A program made the translations under genes and the position numbers. From assembly GCF_022879575.1 (NCBI RefSeq), contig NZ_CP084260.1:62001-126000 (forward strand): a stretch of DNA of 64,000 nucleotides, read 5' to 3'. Below the pieces are notes generated by a model that did no database searches, had not been told where the DNA came from, and saw nothing but the letters and a program-made list of their open reading frames with translations. The DNA comes from Caballeronia sp. SL2Y3. GTDB taxonomy: Bacteria; Pseudomonadota; Gammaproteobacteria; Burkholderiales; Burkholderiaceae. Shown piece after piece: positions 27,426-36,201 of the stretch. Every line of letters begins with the position of its first letter. Positions within the stretch are counted from its first letter, which is position 1.

Positions 27426-28670
27426 TCAGCGCGAGGCCGTCTGCGTGTCCGCGCTGTTGTTCTTCCAGACCACCGCGTTATCGACCGCGTAGAGCCTGCA
27501 CGGATCGCTGCTCTGCTTCTGGCAGCCGGCAATGGCCACGGCCATCGGATCGTCGCCGCCTTCCGCCCACGACCACGCGCCCGAGTCCGAGACCGCGAAC
27601 GCGCGGCTCGAATACTGGCTCAGGAAATTGCGATACCCGGCGCGGCCGTTTTCATCGATGAACGGAACGGACTGCACGGCGTCGAGGCTCGCGAAATCCG
27701 TGGCGTTCGGCGCGTGCGGCTCCGCGACCTGATACTGCACGGTGGTCGGCATGCCGATTTGCGCGAGAAACGCCTTCACGCGCGGCCACCAGACCTGCAC
27801 GCCGTCGCGATCGCCCACCAGACGGTGCGCGTCGTTCTTGTAATGGCCGAAGTCGATCATGTTCGACCGCGCGCCGTGCGAGACGAAAGCCGTGTACATC
27901 TGCGACGCGAGATCGCCCGGCCAGACCGAATCGTTATCGCCGTACAGCCACAGCGACGGCAGGCGGACATTCTCGCCGTACGCGCCGAAGGCATCGACGA
28001 GATTCTTCTGCCAGCCCGCGCATTCGTCCTGCCGCAAGCCGCCCGAGAAATTGATGAGACCGCGCACGCCCGGCGCGGACAGCGCATCGCGCGCGCCGTA
28101 GGCGATGGTCGTCAGCCCGCCGTGCGACGTGCCCGCGACGACGATATGCGTCTTGTCGACGTAGGGCTGCGCGCTCATGTACTCGACGGTCGCGGCGACA
28201 TCGCGCGCCTGCGCGAAACCGTTGGCTTCGACATTGCAGCCGTGGCCCGAATAGTCGCCGCCGGAGCCCGCGAAGCCGCGGCGGTTCGGCACCACGACGA
28301 CATAGCCGTGACGCACGAACTCGCGCGCGAGCGCGACCGGCCGGTTGCGCGGCTGCGCGTGCGAATCGCCAGGGAGCTTGCCGTGGTTGAAGACGATCAT
28401 CGGGAACGGGCCCGCGCCGTCCGGTTTGAAGACGGTGGTTTCGAGCGCGATGTCGTCTTCCGGCACCTCGATGACCGTTTCGTTCAGGCCATTCGCGACG
28501 ACCGGCAGCCGCGCGTCGAGCGCATCCGGAATCTGGCTGAAGACGGGTGCCGTGAGCCCTTCGGACTGGCGGATGCCGCCGATCGGTTCGGCGTGGACGA
28601 CGGACGCGACGAGCGACGCCGCGAGCGAGCATGCCATGCTGCATCCGACCAACCAGGTTCTGATCGCCAT
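27426..28670 (-). CDS. exported alpha/beta hydrolase (dienelactone-hydrolase-like)
   Basis: Predicted 414-residue secreted hydrolase. The signal peptide ends near residue 27 (SVVHA|EPI). The core has FNHGKLPGD (oxyanion region), VPNRRGFAGSGGDYSGHG, the nucleophile elbow GTSHGGLTT, GDNDSVWPG with a likely acid Asp, and FGHYKNDAH with the likely His. The last ~90 residues form a separate Cys-containing domain after a linker. It resembles peptidase S9/dienelactone hydrolase relatives, but the substrate is unknown. It is monocistronic with its own terminator. Confidence 0.82.
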   Translation of the reverse strand: MAIRTWLVGCSMACSLAASLVASVVHAEPIGGIRQSEGLTAPVFSQIPDALDARLPVVANGLNETVIEVPEDDIALETTVFKPDGAGPFPMIVFNHGKLPGDSHAQPRNRPVALAREFVRHGYVVVVPNRRGFAGSGGDYSGHGCNVEANGFAQARDVAATVEYMSAQPYVDKTHIVVAGTSHGGLTTIAYGARDALSAPGVRGLINFSGGLRQDECAGWQKNLVDAFGAYGENVRLPSLWLYGDNDSVWPGDLASQMYTAFVSHGARSNMIDFGHYKNDAHRLVGDRDGVQVWWPRVKAFLAQIGMPTTVQYQVAEPHAPNATDFASLDAVQSVPFIDENGRAGYRNFLSQYSSRAFAVSDSGAWSWAEGGDDPMAVAIAGCQKQSSDPCRLYAVDNAVVWKNNSADTQTASR

Positions 28671-28996
28671 CCGTGAACTCCGACCGCACTCGAATCAATG
28701 TGTTGATATGACGCGGACCCGAATCGCCGGTTGAAGTCACAAGCTGGCCGCGCTGCTGATGATGAGCAGTATCGAATGCCGGGCGTTGGAGTCATGCGTT
28801 GAAAAGGCATGACAAATGGCTTCAGACTGGAAAAAACGGGTTGCCGCATGTGGCCGGGCGCAAGAATGGCAGCGCCCTGACGCAAACACAGAGTACCCGT
28901 TCAAAATTGCACTGCACAATAAAGGAAACCCCGTAACGGCTTAATCTGAAAGGAGAAGTTCAGGAAATTAGTACCGTCTTCTTTTTAAGCGAAGAT
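28671..28996. other. gap upstream of the exported hydrolase gene
   Basis: A 326-nt stretch between two reverse-strand genes. It should hold the hydrolase promoter and the 3' end of the YchJ transcript. It is less GC-rich than its surroundings around 28890-29000. No gene or clear terminator is seen. Confidence 0.45.
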
Positions 28997-29416
28997 TTAC
29001 TTTTGGATCGTGTCGCCGTCGATATAAATCCAATGGCTCTCGGCATTGCGTATGAAACGGCTCGCTTCGTGCAGCCGATGCGCGCGCCCGCCGACTTTAT
29101 ATCGCGCGACGAATTCGACTTCTTCGTGGTCGCCGTCGATGACCGTGTGCCGTCTGATCTGCAAGCCGAGCCAGCGTGTGCCGTCGCCGGAAGCGTCGAG
29201 ATCGGGCGGACAGGTTTTCGCGTCCCATGTCGCGCGCAGATAGGCCGTGTCGCCGAGCACATAGGCGGTGTAGCGCGAGCGCATGAGTTTCATGGCGTTC
29301 GCCGGAAAAGCGCCGCCGTCGATGAAGCGGCCGCAGCAGTCTTCATAGCGCGGCGCGCGCGCGTTCGGGCGCTGCGACGGTGACGCGCCGCCGCAAGGAC
29401 AATCCACGGGCTTCAT
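28997..29416 (-). CDS. YchJ-family protein (UPF0225, SEC-C-like)
   Basis: Predicted 139-residue protein of the YchJ group. An N-terminal zinc-type motif is visible (CPCG at residues 6-9, later YEDCCGRF), followed by MRSRYTAYVLGD and a compact alpha+beta domain ending WIYIDGD. No activity is established for the family. The start at 29416 overlaps the stop of the GST gene as ATGA, so the two are probably co-translated. Confidence 0.88.
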   Translation of the reverse strand: MKPVDCPCGGASPSQRPNARAPRYEDCCGRFIDGGAFPANAMKLMRSRYTAYVLGDTAYLRATWDAKTCPPDLDASGDGTRWLGLQIRRHTVIDGDHEEVEFVARYKVGGRAHRLHEASRFIRNAESHWIYIDGDTIQK

Positions 29417-30021
29417 GCATCGACTCCCGGCATCTCGACATGGCCGGGCTGATTGCGCACGCGGCCCAGCCACGCGCGAATGGCCGGATAGCGCGAAAGA
29501 TCGAGACCCGCTTCGTCAGCCACATGCGTGTAGGCGTAGAGCGCGATGTCGGCCACCGTATAGCGCTCGCCGACGAAGAACGTGCGCGACGCGAGATGCT
29601 GCTCCATCACGTCGAGCGCGCGATACGAACCGGCGGTTTTCTCCGGCAGACGCGGATCGTCCGGCTGCTTCAGAAACTCGCGAATGAAGCGCGCCACCGC
29701 GACATACGGCTCGTGGCTGTACTGCTCGAAGAACATCCATTGCAGCACTTGCGCGCGTTCGAGGCGCTCGTCGGGAAGCAGCGCGGAGCCGTCGGCGAGA
29801 TAGCAGAGAATGGCGTCGGATTCGGAGAGCGTCGTCGTTTCGTCGATGACGAGCACCGGCACCTTGCCGTTCGGGTTCAGCTTGCGGAAGGCGTCGGTGC
29901 GCGTCGCGCCGTGCATCATGTCCACTTCGTGCCAGACATACGGCACGTTCAGTTGTTCGAGCGCGAGCCGCACCTTGTAGCAGTTGCCGGACGCTGAAAC
30001 GCCGTGCACGTGATATGTCAT
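29413..30021 (-). CDS. glutathione S-transferase family protein
   Basis: Predicted 202-residue GST. SASGNCYKVRLALEQLNVPY is the N-terminal thioredoxin-like segment with a Ser/Cys-type active-site loop; GKVPVL carries the cis-proline and LSESDAILCYLAD the glutathione-binding Glu-Ser. The C-terminal helical domain contains YTVADIALYAYTH. It differs clearly from the other GST at 4712-5350. AAGGAGAA lies upstream of the ATG. It is likely in one transcript with YchJ downstream and the SDR upstream. Confidence 0.9.
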   Translation of the reverse strand: MTYHVHGVSASGNCYKVRLALEQLNVPYVWHEVDMMHGATRTDAFRKLNPNGKVPVLVIDETTTLSESDAILCYLADGSALLPDERLERAQVLQWMFFEQYSHEPYVAVARFIREFLKQPDDPRLPEKTAGSYRALDVMEQHLASRTFFVGERYTVADIALYAYTHVADEAGLDLSRYPAIRAWLGRVRNQPGHVEMPGVDA

Positions 30022-30049
30022 TCCCCGATTCTCCTTGTCATGGCGCGGC

Positions 30050-30727
30050 TCACCAGTCGAGCCGCGTGCCGTCGTACTGAATGAAGCGGCCGTTGTAGTC
30101 GTCGCGCAGCGCGTAAGCTTCCGCGATGACGGCGCGCATGCCGGTAACGCTGCGCGCCACGTCGATGGCCGCGGACGGCCCGCCCATCTCCGTGCGCACC
30201 CAGCCCGGGTGCAGCGCGAGGCACGCGGAATGCCGCGACTGTACCGATGCGACCTTCAGCGCCGAATTGAGCGCCGCCTTGCTCGCGCGATACAGCCAGC
30301 CGGTCGTGCCGCTCGTCTCGCCGATACTGCCCATCTTGCTCGATACGACAGCGAGCACGCCGTGCGCGGCATCGACGAGCGGCAGCAGCACGGGCATCAG
30401 TTGCATCGGGCCGCGCACGTTAGTGTGCATCACATGATCGAAGTCTTCGGCGCTGATCGTCTCGACGCCTTCAGTGCGCGGGCCATAGACGCCGGACACG
30501 ATGATCGCCGCATCGAGCCGCTCCTCGTCGAGCTGCCACGCGAGCGCGGCGATCTGCTCCGGCTGCGTGACGTCGAGCGAGAAGGTCTGCGCGCCCAGCG
30601 CATCGAGCGCGGAGAGGGCGGCTTTGTCGCGGGCGGTGGCGAGCACGCGCCAGCCGTCGCGCGCGTATTGACGCACGAATTCGTGGCCGATGCCGCGCGA
30701 CGCGCCGAGAATCAGAGCGGTTTTCAT
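30050..30727 (-). CDS. short-chain dehydrogenase/reductase
   Basis: Predicted 225-residue SDR. The cofactor motif GASRGIGHE is at residues 8-16, followed by LDVTQPEQ, and the catalytic Tyr-Lys appears as YRASKAALN around residue 150 with a preceding Ser (VSSKMGS). PGWVRTEMGG follows as usual. The short C-terminus resembles CsgA-like/carbonyl-reductase SDRs. It sits between thiolase and GST genes on the same strand with short gaps. Substrate unknown. Confidence 0.9.
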   Translation of the reverse strand: MKTALILGASRGIGHEFVRQYARDGWRVLATARDKAALSALDALGAQTFSLDVTQPEQIAALAWQLDEERLDAAIIVSGVYGPRTEGVETISAEDFDHVMHTNVRGPMQLMPVLLPLVDAAHGVLAVVSSKMGSIGETSGTTGWLYRASKAALNSALKVASVQSRHSACLALHPGWVRTEMGGPSAAIDVARSVTGMRAVIAEAYALRDDYNGRFIQYDGTRLDW

Positions 30728-30749
30728 CAGTCGTCCTTTGTTGTCTGCG

Positions 30750-31943
30750 TCAAACGAGTTCGATGCCCATTGCCGTCGCTTCGCCGCCGCCGATGCACAG
30801 CGTCGCCACGCCGCGCTTCCCGCCGCGCGCGCGCAATGCGCCGATCAACGTCACGAGAATACGCGCACCCGACGCGCCGATAGGATGCCCGAGCGCGCAC
30901 GCGCCGCCGTTCACGTTGACCTTGTCATGCGGCAGATCGTGCTCGCGCATTGCGGCCATCGTCACCACGGCGAAGGCTTCGTTGATCTCGTACAGATCGA
31001 CATCGTTCGCGCGCCAGCCGTTCTTCTCGAAGAGTTTGCGGATTGCGCCGACGGGCGCGGTCGTGAAGAGCGCGGGCTGCTGCGCGAACGTGCTGTGTCC
31101 GACGACACGCGCAATCGGCGTTGCGCCGAGGCGCTTCGCGGTCGATTCGCGCATCATCACGAGCGCGGCCGCGCCATCCGATATCGACGACGAATTCGCC
31201 GCCGTCACCGTGCCGTCTTTCGCGAACGCCGGTTTCAGCGACGGAATTTTCTCGATGTTCGCCTTGAACGGCTGCTCGTCGCGCTCGATGACGGTATCGC
31301 CCTTCCTGCCCGCCACCGTCACCGGCGCGATCTCCCACGCGAACGAACCGTCCTCGTTCGCGCGTTGCGCGCGGCGCAGCGATTCCACGGCGAACGCATC
31401 CTGCGATTCGCGCGAGAACGCATACGACGACGCGCACTGCTCCGCGAACGTGCCCATCAGACGGCCTTTTTCGTACGCGTCTTCGAGGCCGTCGAGGAAC
31501 ATGTGGTCGAGCACTTGGCCGTGTCCCATGCGCATGCCGCCGCGCGCTTTCGGCAGCAGATACGGCGCGTTCGTCATGCTCTCCATGCCGCCCGCGACCA
31601 TCACATCCGCCGAGCCGGCGAGCAGCATGTCGTGCGCGAACATGGCGGCGCGCATGCCGGAACCGCACATCTTGTTGATGGTCGTGCAACCGGTCGAGAG
31701 CGGCAAGCCTGCGCCGAGCGCCGCCTGTCGCGCGGGCGCCTGGCCCTGTCCCGCAGGCAGCACGCAGCCCATGATCGCTTCGTCGATCTGCTCGGGGTTA
31801 AGCCCCGCGCGTTCCACTGCCGCACGAATGGCGGCCGCGCCCAGTTGCGGCGCCGTCAGCGCGGCGAAGTCGCCCTGAAAGGCGGCCATCGGCGTGCGCG
31901 CGGCCGAAACGATGACTACCGGATTCTCTTGTGTCTCACTCAT
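30750..31943 (-). CDS. acetyl-CoA acetyltransferase (thiolase)
   Basis: Predicted 397-residue thiolase. The acyl-accepting Cys93 is in NKMCGSGMR, the conserved His is in GGACALGHPIGASG near residue 353, and the base Cys is in TLCIGGGEA close to the C-terminus. Length is typical of the biosynthetic/degradative acetoacetyl-CoA class (AtoB/PhaA-like); which of these cannot be decided from context. It starts 3 nt after the carbonic anhydrase stop, so both are probably on one transcript. Confidence 0.94.
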   Translation of the reverse strand: MSETQENPVVIVSAARTPMAAFQGDFAALTAPQLGAAAIRAAVERAGLNPEQIDEAIMGCVLPAGQGQAPARQAALGAGLPLSTGCTTINKMCGSGMRAAMFAHDMLLAGSADVMVAGGMESMTNAPYLLPKARGGMRMGHGQVLDHMFLDGLEDAYEKGRLMGTFAEQCASSYAFSRESQDAFAVESLRRAQRANEDGSFAWEIAPVTVAGRKGDTVIERDEQPFKANIEKIPSLKPAFAKDGTVTAANSSSISDGAAALVMMRESTAKRLGATPIARVVGHSTFAQQPALFTTAPVGAIRKLFEKNGWRANDVDLYEINEAFAVVTMAAMREHDLPHDKVNVNGGACALGHPIGASGARILVTLIGALRARGGKRGVATLCIGGGEATAMGIELV

Positions 31944-31946
31944 GTT

Positions 31947-32711
31947 TTAGCTCCTGAATGACGCCTGGATGACCGAGGGCACATCGCCGAGACGCGCCGC
32001 GTCGGACGCGATCACGTCGTTTTCCGCTGCGTGCGCGCCGTCGCGCTTCAACGCGGCGAGGCACGATTGATACGTCGAATCGACTTTCTCCTGCGCGCTG
32101 ATCATCATGCCCAGATTGCGCAGACGGCCGTCGTGAACGCCGTAGGTCCAGCCATGCACGGTGAGCGGCTGCCCGCGCGACCAGGCGTCGTTGACGACCG
32201 TGGTGCGGCATACGTTGAGCGTCTGCTCGATGGTATTCAGCTCGACGAACCTGCGATGCCGCGCTTCGCCCATCGGCCATTCGTCGAGCAACGCGGCGTG
32301 TTTCTCGCGCACGTCTTCGACATGGCGCAGCCAGTTGTCCGCGAGGCCCACGCGCCGGCCGACCAGCGCCGCGCCCACGCCCGAGCAGCCGTAATGACCG
32401 ACGACCATGATGTGCTTGACCTTCAGCATGTCGACGGCGAACTGGATCACCGAGAGACAGTTGAGGTCCGAATGCACGACCACGTTCGCGATGTTCCGAT
32501 GCACGAACACCTCGCCCGGCGGCAAGCCGATGATCTGGTTCGCGGGCACGCGCGAATCGGAGCAGCCGATCCACAGATACTCCGGCGCTTGCTGATGCGC
32601 GAGCCGTTCGAAGAACTCGGCGTCTTCCGCGAGCTTGCGCGTGACCCAGTTCTGATTGTTCTCGAACAGATGAACGAGGGGATGGGTGGCTTCGTTGTTG
32701 CGGTCAGTCAT
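31947..32711 (-). CDS. can: beta-class carbonic anhydrase
   Basis: Predicted 254-residue zinc enzyme interconverting CO2 and bicarbonate. The zinc ligands are Cys50, His106 and Cys109 (IGCSDSR and GHYGCSG), with Asp52-Arg54 as the catalytic dyad. The N-terminal segment (LFENNQNWVTRKLAEDAEFF) fits the Can/YadF type. It lies between aceK and thiolase on the same strand. The C-terminal ~30 residues are longer than in E. coli Can and look flexible. Confidence 0.96.
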   Translation of the reverse strand: MTDRNNEATHPLVHLFENNQNWVTRKLAEDAEFFERLAHQQAPEYLWIGCSDSRVPANQIIGLPPGEVFVHRNIANVVVHSDLNCLSVIQFAVDMLKVKHIMVVGHYGCSGVGAALVGRRVGLADNWLRHVEDVREKHAALLDEWPMGEARHRRFVELNTIEQTLNVCRTTVVNDAWSRGQPLTVHGWTYGVHDGRLRNLGMMISAQEKVDSTYQSCLAALKRDGAHAAENDVIASDAARLGDVPSVIQASFRS

Positions 32712-32747
32712 GTTCGTGTTTCGTGTTTCGTGTTTAAAGGGCGCGCA

Positions 32748-34541
32748 TTACGCGGCGCGCGCCGCTGCCTTCTCGAATCGCTCCGGATAACGGATGCGAA
32801 ACCGGATGGCGGGGTCATAGGGAAAGAAATCGGCGATTTCGCCTTGCAGCAGTTGCTCCTTGTGACGCTGCCACAGCGCAGGGTCGAGGAGATCCGCGTG
32901 ATGCCGCATGAACGCTTCGCGCACGCGCGGATCGCCGAGCAGAAACGTGCCGTACGTCTCCGGAAAGATATCGTGCGGCCCGATGCCATACCACGGCTCG
33001 CCGGACATCTCGTCTTCCTCGGTGCGCGGCGGCGGCACGCGGCGCACGTTGCAGTCCGTCAGATATTCGATCTCGTCGTAATCGTAGAACACCACGCGTC
33101 CGTGCCGCGTGACGCCGAAGTTCTTGTACAGCATGTCGCCGGGAAAGATGTTGGCCTGCATCAACTGTTTGATGGCGTCGCCGTATTCGCGGATGCCGTG
33201 GTCGACGTCGTCGGCGTGGCCGTTCTTCAGGAACAGATTCAGCGGCACCATGCGCCGTTCGATATACACGTGGCGGATCACCAGCTTGTCGCCTTCGTAT
33301 TCGATCATCGAGGGCGCTTCTTTCTCCAGTTCGCGGATGAGCGCGTGATCGAGGCGCGCGAGCGGCAGCGCGACGCTCGAATATTCGAGCGTATCGGCCA
33401 TGCGTCCCAGCCGGTCGTGCCGCTTCACGAGCTGATACTTGTCCTGAATCTTCTCGCGCGTGGTTTCCTTCGGCGGCGGGAAGGCGTCCTTGATGAGCTT
33501 GAACACATACGGAAACGACGGCAGCGTGAACACGATCATCACGAGTCCCTTGATGCCGGGCGCGATGATGAACTGATCGCTCGAATGCTTCAGGTGATGC
33601 AGCAAGTCGCGGTAGAACAGATTCTTGCCCTGCTTTTGCAGGCCCAGCGACGTATAGATTTCCGCGTTCGGCTTGGCCGGCATGATGGTACGCAGGAAGT
33701 GGACGTACGCGGACGGCACTTCCATATCGACCAGAAAATACGAGTGCGCGAAGCTGAAGATAATGAGCAGTTGCTGGCGCTCGGTCAGCACCGTATCGAG
33801 CGCGAGAAGCCCGCGCTGCGTATGGCGAATGGCGATGGCGAACGGCAGCAGCGAATCGCCATGAATGATGCGCCCGATGATATACGCGGCCTTGTTGCGA
33901 AAGAACAGCGACGAAAGCACGTGAATCTGGAAGTTCGGCGCGGGCGCGAAGTCGCCGAACGCATCGCGCAAGGAATGCATCACGCACTGCACGTCGCGCG
34001 TCAAGTCTTCGAACGGCGGCTCAAGCTGAAAGTTCGTGACGATACGTTCGAGGGTCGCGGGGAGGCCGTCGGTGTCCGGGTAATATGCGCGATACGTCGG
34101 CTTCGCAGCGGGCTCGTCGTTCTCGATGTATTCGGTCGACATAGCGGGGCGCACGAAGATGAAATCGTTGTTGAAGTACGAGCGATGCAGAATCTTGCAG
34201 CACACCGAATTGAAGAACGTCTCCGCGCATTCCGGCTGACGATGCGTCGTCAACAGGCCGATGTAATGCAGCTTGATCTGCTGCCAGACGTCGTCGTCGA
34301 TATGCTCGGCGTCGTATTCGTCTTCGAGACGCGCCACGCATTCCGCCACGCGATCGTCATATGACGCAATGCGCTCGCGAGCCAGCCGCGCCAGCGCATG
34401 CCAGTCGCCGCGCTCGAAGAGCGCCTTCGCTTCGATGGCGGCATCGCGAAACACGCGGTAATGGCGATCGAACCCTTCGAGCAGCGTCTCTGCGACATCG
34501 AAGCCGATTTGCGACGAAAGCAGTTTGGGGAAGTGATTCAT
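32748..34541 (-). CDS. aceK: isocitrate dehydrogenase kinase/phosphatase
   Basis: Predicted 597-residue bifunctional enzyme that phosphorylates and dephosphorylates isocitrate dehydrogenase, switching carbon between the TCA cycle and glyoxylate shunt. The N-terminus ([20 protein letters not shown]) matches the beta-proteobacterial AceK start, so ATG at 34541 was chosen; an upstream GTG at 34580 is less likely. The C-terminal half contains the kinase-like ATP site region, including [11 protein letters not shown] with metal-binding acidic residues. It follows the MerR regulator gene by about 40 nt; the isocitrate lyase genes are not in the window. Confidence 0.96.
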   Translation of the reverse strand: MNHFPKLLSSQIGFDVAETLLEGFDRHYRVFRDAAIEAKALFERGDWHALARLARERIASYDDRVAECVARLEDEYDAEHIDDDVWQQIKLHYIGLLTTHRQPECAETFFNSVCCKILHRSYFNNDFIFVRPAMSTEYIENDEPAAKPTYRAYYPDTDGLPATLERIVTNFQLEPPFEDLTRDVQCVMHSLRDAFGDFAPAPNFQIHVLSSLFFRNKAAYIIGRIIHGDSLLPFAIAIRHTQRGLLALDTVLTERQQLLIIFSFAHSYFLVDMEVPSAYVHFLRTIMPAKPNAEIYTSLGLQKQGKNLFYRDLLHHLKHSSDQFIIAPGIKGLVMIVFTLPSFPYVFKLIKDAFPPPKETTREKIQDKYQLVKRHDRLGRMADTLEYSSVALPLARLDHALIRELEKEAPSMIEYEGDKLVIRHVYIERRMVPLNLFLKNGHADDVDHGIREYGDAIKQLMQANIFPGDMLYKNFGVTRHGRVVFYDYDEIEYLTDCNVRRVPPPRTEEDEMSGEPWYGIGPHDIFPETYGTFLLGDPRVREAFMRHHADLLDPALWQRHKEQLLQGEIADFFPYDPAIRFRIRYPERFEKAAARAA

Positions 34542-34581
34542 GTCGGCATGCGCGGGTCGTGGGTCGCGGGTTGAGCTCACA

Positions 34582-35004
34582 TCATGCGGCTTTCGCTCGG
34601 CGGGCGCGCTTGTCCATGCCTGCTGCGAGCAACGCGCGGCCTTCCTTTTCGTACGCGGCGAGTTCCGCGAGCGTCGTGTTGATGTCCTCCAGTTGCCGTT
34701 CGAGCACTTGCCGGTGCGCCGCGATGGTATCCACGAAGCCGCGCAATTGCGCGGTCGTGCCGGTCGGCGAATCGTAAAGGTCGAGCAGCGTGCGAATCTC
34801 CGACAGCGTGAAGCCGAGCCGCTTGCCGCGCAGAGTCAGCTTCAACCGCGTGCGATCCCGCGACGAATACACGCGCCGCAGGCCGTTCGCGCCTTCGCGG
34901 CGCGGGGCGAGCAGACCCTGATCTTCGTAGAAGCGTATGGCGCGAGGCGTAATGTCGAATTCGCGCGCCAGTTCGGTGATCGAGAAATGCGTGGGCTGAG
35001 TCAT
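34582..35004 (-). CDS. MerR-family regulator, LiuR-like
   Basis: Predicted 140-residue regulator. The winged helix-turn-helix is [20 protein letters not shown], followed by GLLAPRRE and a dimerisation helix; there are no metal-binding cysteines. This size and sequence resemble LiuR, the repressor of leucine/isovalerate catabolism in proteobacteria. Leucine genes are not adjacent, but HMG-CoA lyase is 15 kb away in this window. A symmetric sequence at 35044-35063 between this gene and the divergent MBL gene is a likely binding site. Precedes aceK on the same strand. Confidence 0.88.
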   Translation of the reverse strand: MTQPTHFSITELAREFDITPRAIRFYEDQGLLAPRREGANGLRRVYSSRDRTRLKLTLRGKRLGFTLSEIRTLLDLYDSPTGTTAQLRGFVDTIAAHRQVLERQLEDINTTLAELAAYEKEGRALLAAGMDKRARRAKAA

Positions 35005-35043
35005 CGGAAACCGCTGCGCGCCGGAGCGCGTCCAACGTTAGAA

Positions 35044-35063
35044 TGACGTTTACGTTATCGTCA
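35044..35063. promoter_or_regulatory. probable operator of the MerR/LiuR-like regulator
   Basis: TGACGTTTACGTTATCGTCA: outer arms TGACG/CGTCA and an inner ACGTTTACGT symmetry. It lies about 40 nt from the regulator start and 47 nt from the divergent MBL gene. On the minus strand TTGACG at its edge could be the -35 hexamer. Self-control of the regulator is inferred. Confidence 0.55.
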
Positions 35064-35109
35064 ACTTCGCCGGATTGCAACGCGGCGCAAACCCTCAGAG
35101 CACCGACCG

Positions 35110-36183
35110 ATGAACGCACTCGAACATCAGCTCGACTACGTCTTTGCCGACGACTTGCCCGCGCCCGGCGGCGCGAAAGAAGTGGCGCCCGGCGTCTACT
35201 GGCTGCGCATGCCGCTGCCGTTCGCGCTGGACCACATCAACCTGTGGCTGTTACGCGATGAAATAGACGGCGTGAAAGGCTGGACCGTGATCGATTGCGG
35301 CATCTCGAACGAGAGCATTCGCGCGAACTGGGAACGCGTGTTCGATGGCGTGCTCGACGGCCAGCCGGTGCTGCGCGTGATCGTCACGCATTGCCATCCG
35401 GACCATCTGGGACTCGCGGACTGGATCTGTCAGGGCGGAGACAAGAAACGCTGGAACGTGCGGCTCTGGATCTCGCTCGGCGAATATGCGATGGGGCGCG
35501 TGATGGCCGCGGGCGACGGCTCGAACGCGGGCGGCGAGCGCGCGGCGCAGCACTTCGCGGCGCACGGCCTGACAGACCCGGCATCGCTCGATGCGCTCAG
35601 GAAGCGCGACAGCTATTACCCGACGCTCGTGCCTTCGATGCCGCGCGAATTCCGCCGCATTCGCGACGGCGACCGGCTGCGAATCGGTGCGCGCGAGTGG
35701 GAGGTGGTGACGGGCTACGGTCATTCGCCGGAGCATGTTGCGCTTTATTGCGCGGCCGACGAACTGCTCATCTCGGGCGACATGGTGCTGCCGCGCATCT
35801 CGACCAACGTGTCGGTGTTCGCCATCGAGCCGGAGGGCAATCCGCTCGCGCTGTATCTGGAATCGCTCGCGCGCTATGAAGCGATGTCCGCCGATGTGCT
35901 CGCTTTGCCCTCGCACGGCAAGCCGTTTCGCGGCGTGAAGACGCGCATCGCGCAGCTTCGCGAGCATCATCGGGCGCGGCTTGCGGAAGTGCGGGAGGCG
36001 TGCGCGGCGAAACCGTGCAGCGCCGCCGACATCGTGCCGATCATGTTCAAGCGCGCGCTCGACATCCATCAGATGACGTTCGCGCTCGGCGAGGCGCTCG
36101 CGCATCTGAACTTGCTGTGGCTCGACGGCACGCTCGCGCGACGGACCGGCGATGACGGGGTGATCCGCTTCTCGCCGGCCTGA
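35110..36183 (+). CDS. MBL-fold metallo-hydrolase
   Basis: Predicted 357-residue metallo-beta-lactamase-fold protein. Zinc motifs are THCHPDHLG, GYGHSPEHVALY, ISGDMVLPRIS and LPSHGKPF. A long C-terminal helical extension (about 80 residues) follows. It is divergent from the LiuR-like regulator, with the palindrome between them, so it may be a target of that regulator. Substrate unknown. It is not closely similar to the MBL protein at 16588-17502 outside the metal motifs. Confidence 0.88.
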   Translation: MNALEHQLDYVFADDLPAPGGAKEVAPGVYWLRMPLPFALDHINLWLLRDEIDGVKGWTVIDCGISNESIRANWERVFDGVLDGQPVLRVIVTHCHPDHLGLADWICQGGDKKRWNVRLWISLGEYAMGRVMAAGDGSNAGGERAAQHFAAHGLTDPASLDALRKRDSYYPTLVPSMPREFRRIRDGDRLRIGAREWEVVTGYGHSPEHVALYCAADELLISGDMVLPRISTNVSVFAIEPEGNPLALYLESLARYEAMSADVLALPSHGKPFRGVKTRIAQLREHHRARLAEVREACAAKPCSAADIVPIMFKRALDIHQMTFALGEALAHLNLLWLDGTLARRTGDDGVIRFSPA

Positions 36184-36201
36184 GCCTTCGCGCTTAACGC
36201 C

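Noticed and set aside
32031..34364. Long plus-strand frame opposite can and aceK
   Set aside because: It is an antisense shadow of two well-recognised genes and has no recognisable motif or ribosome-binding site.
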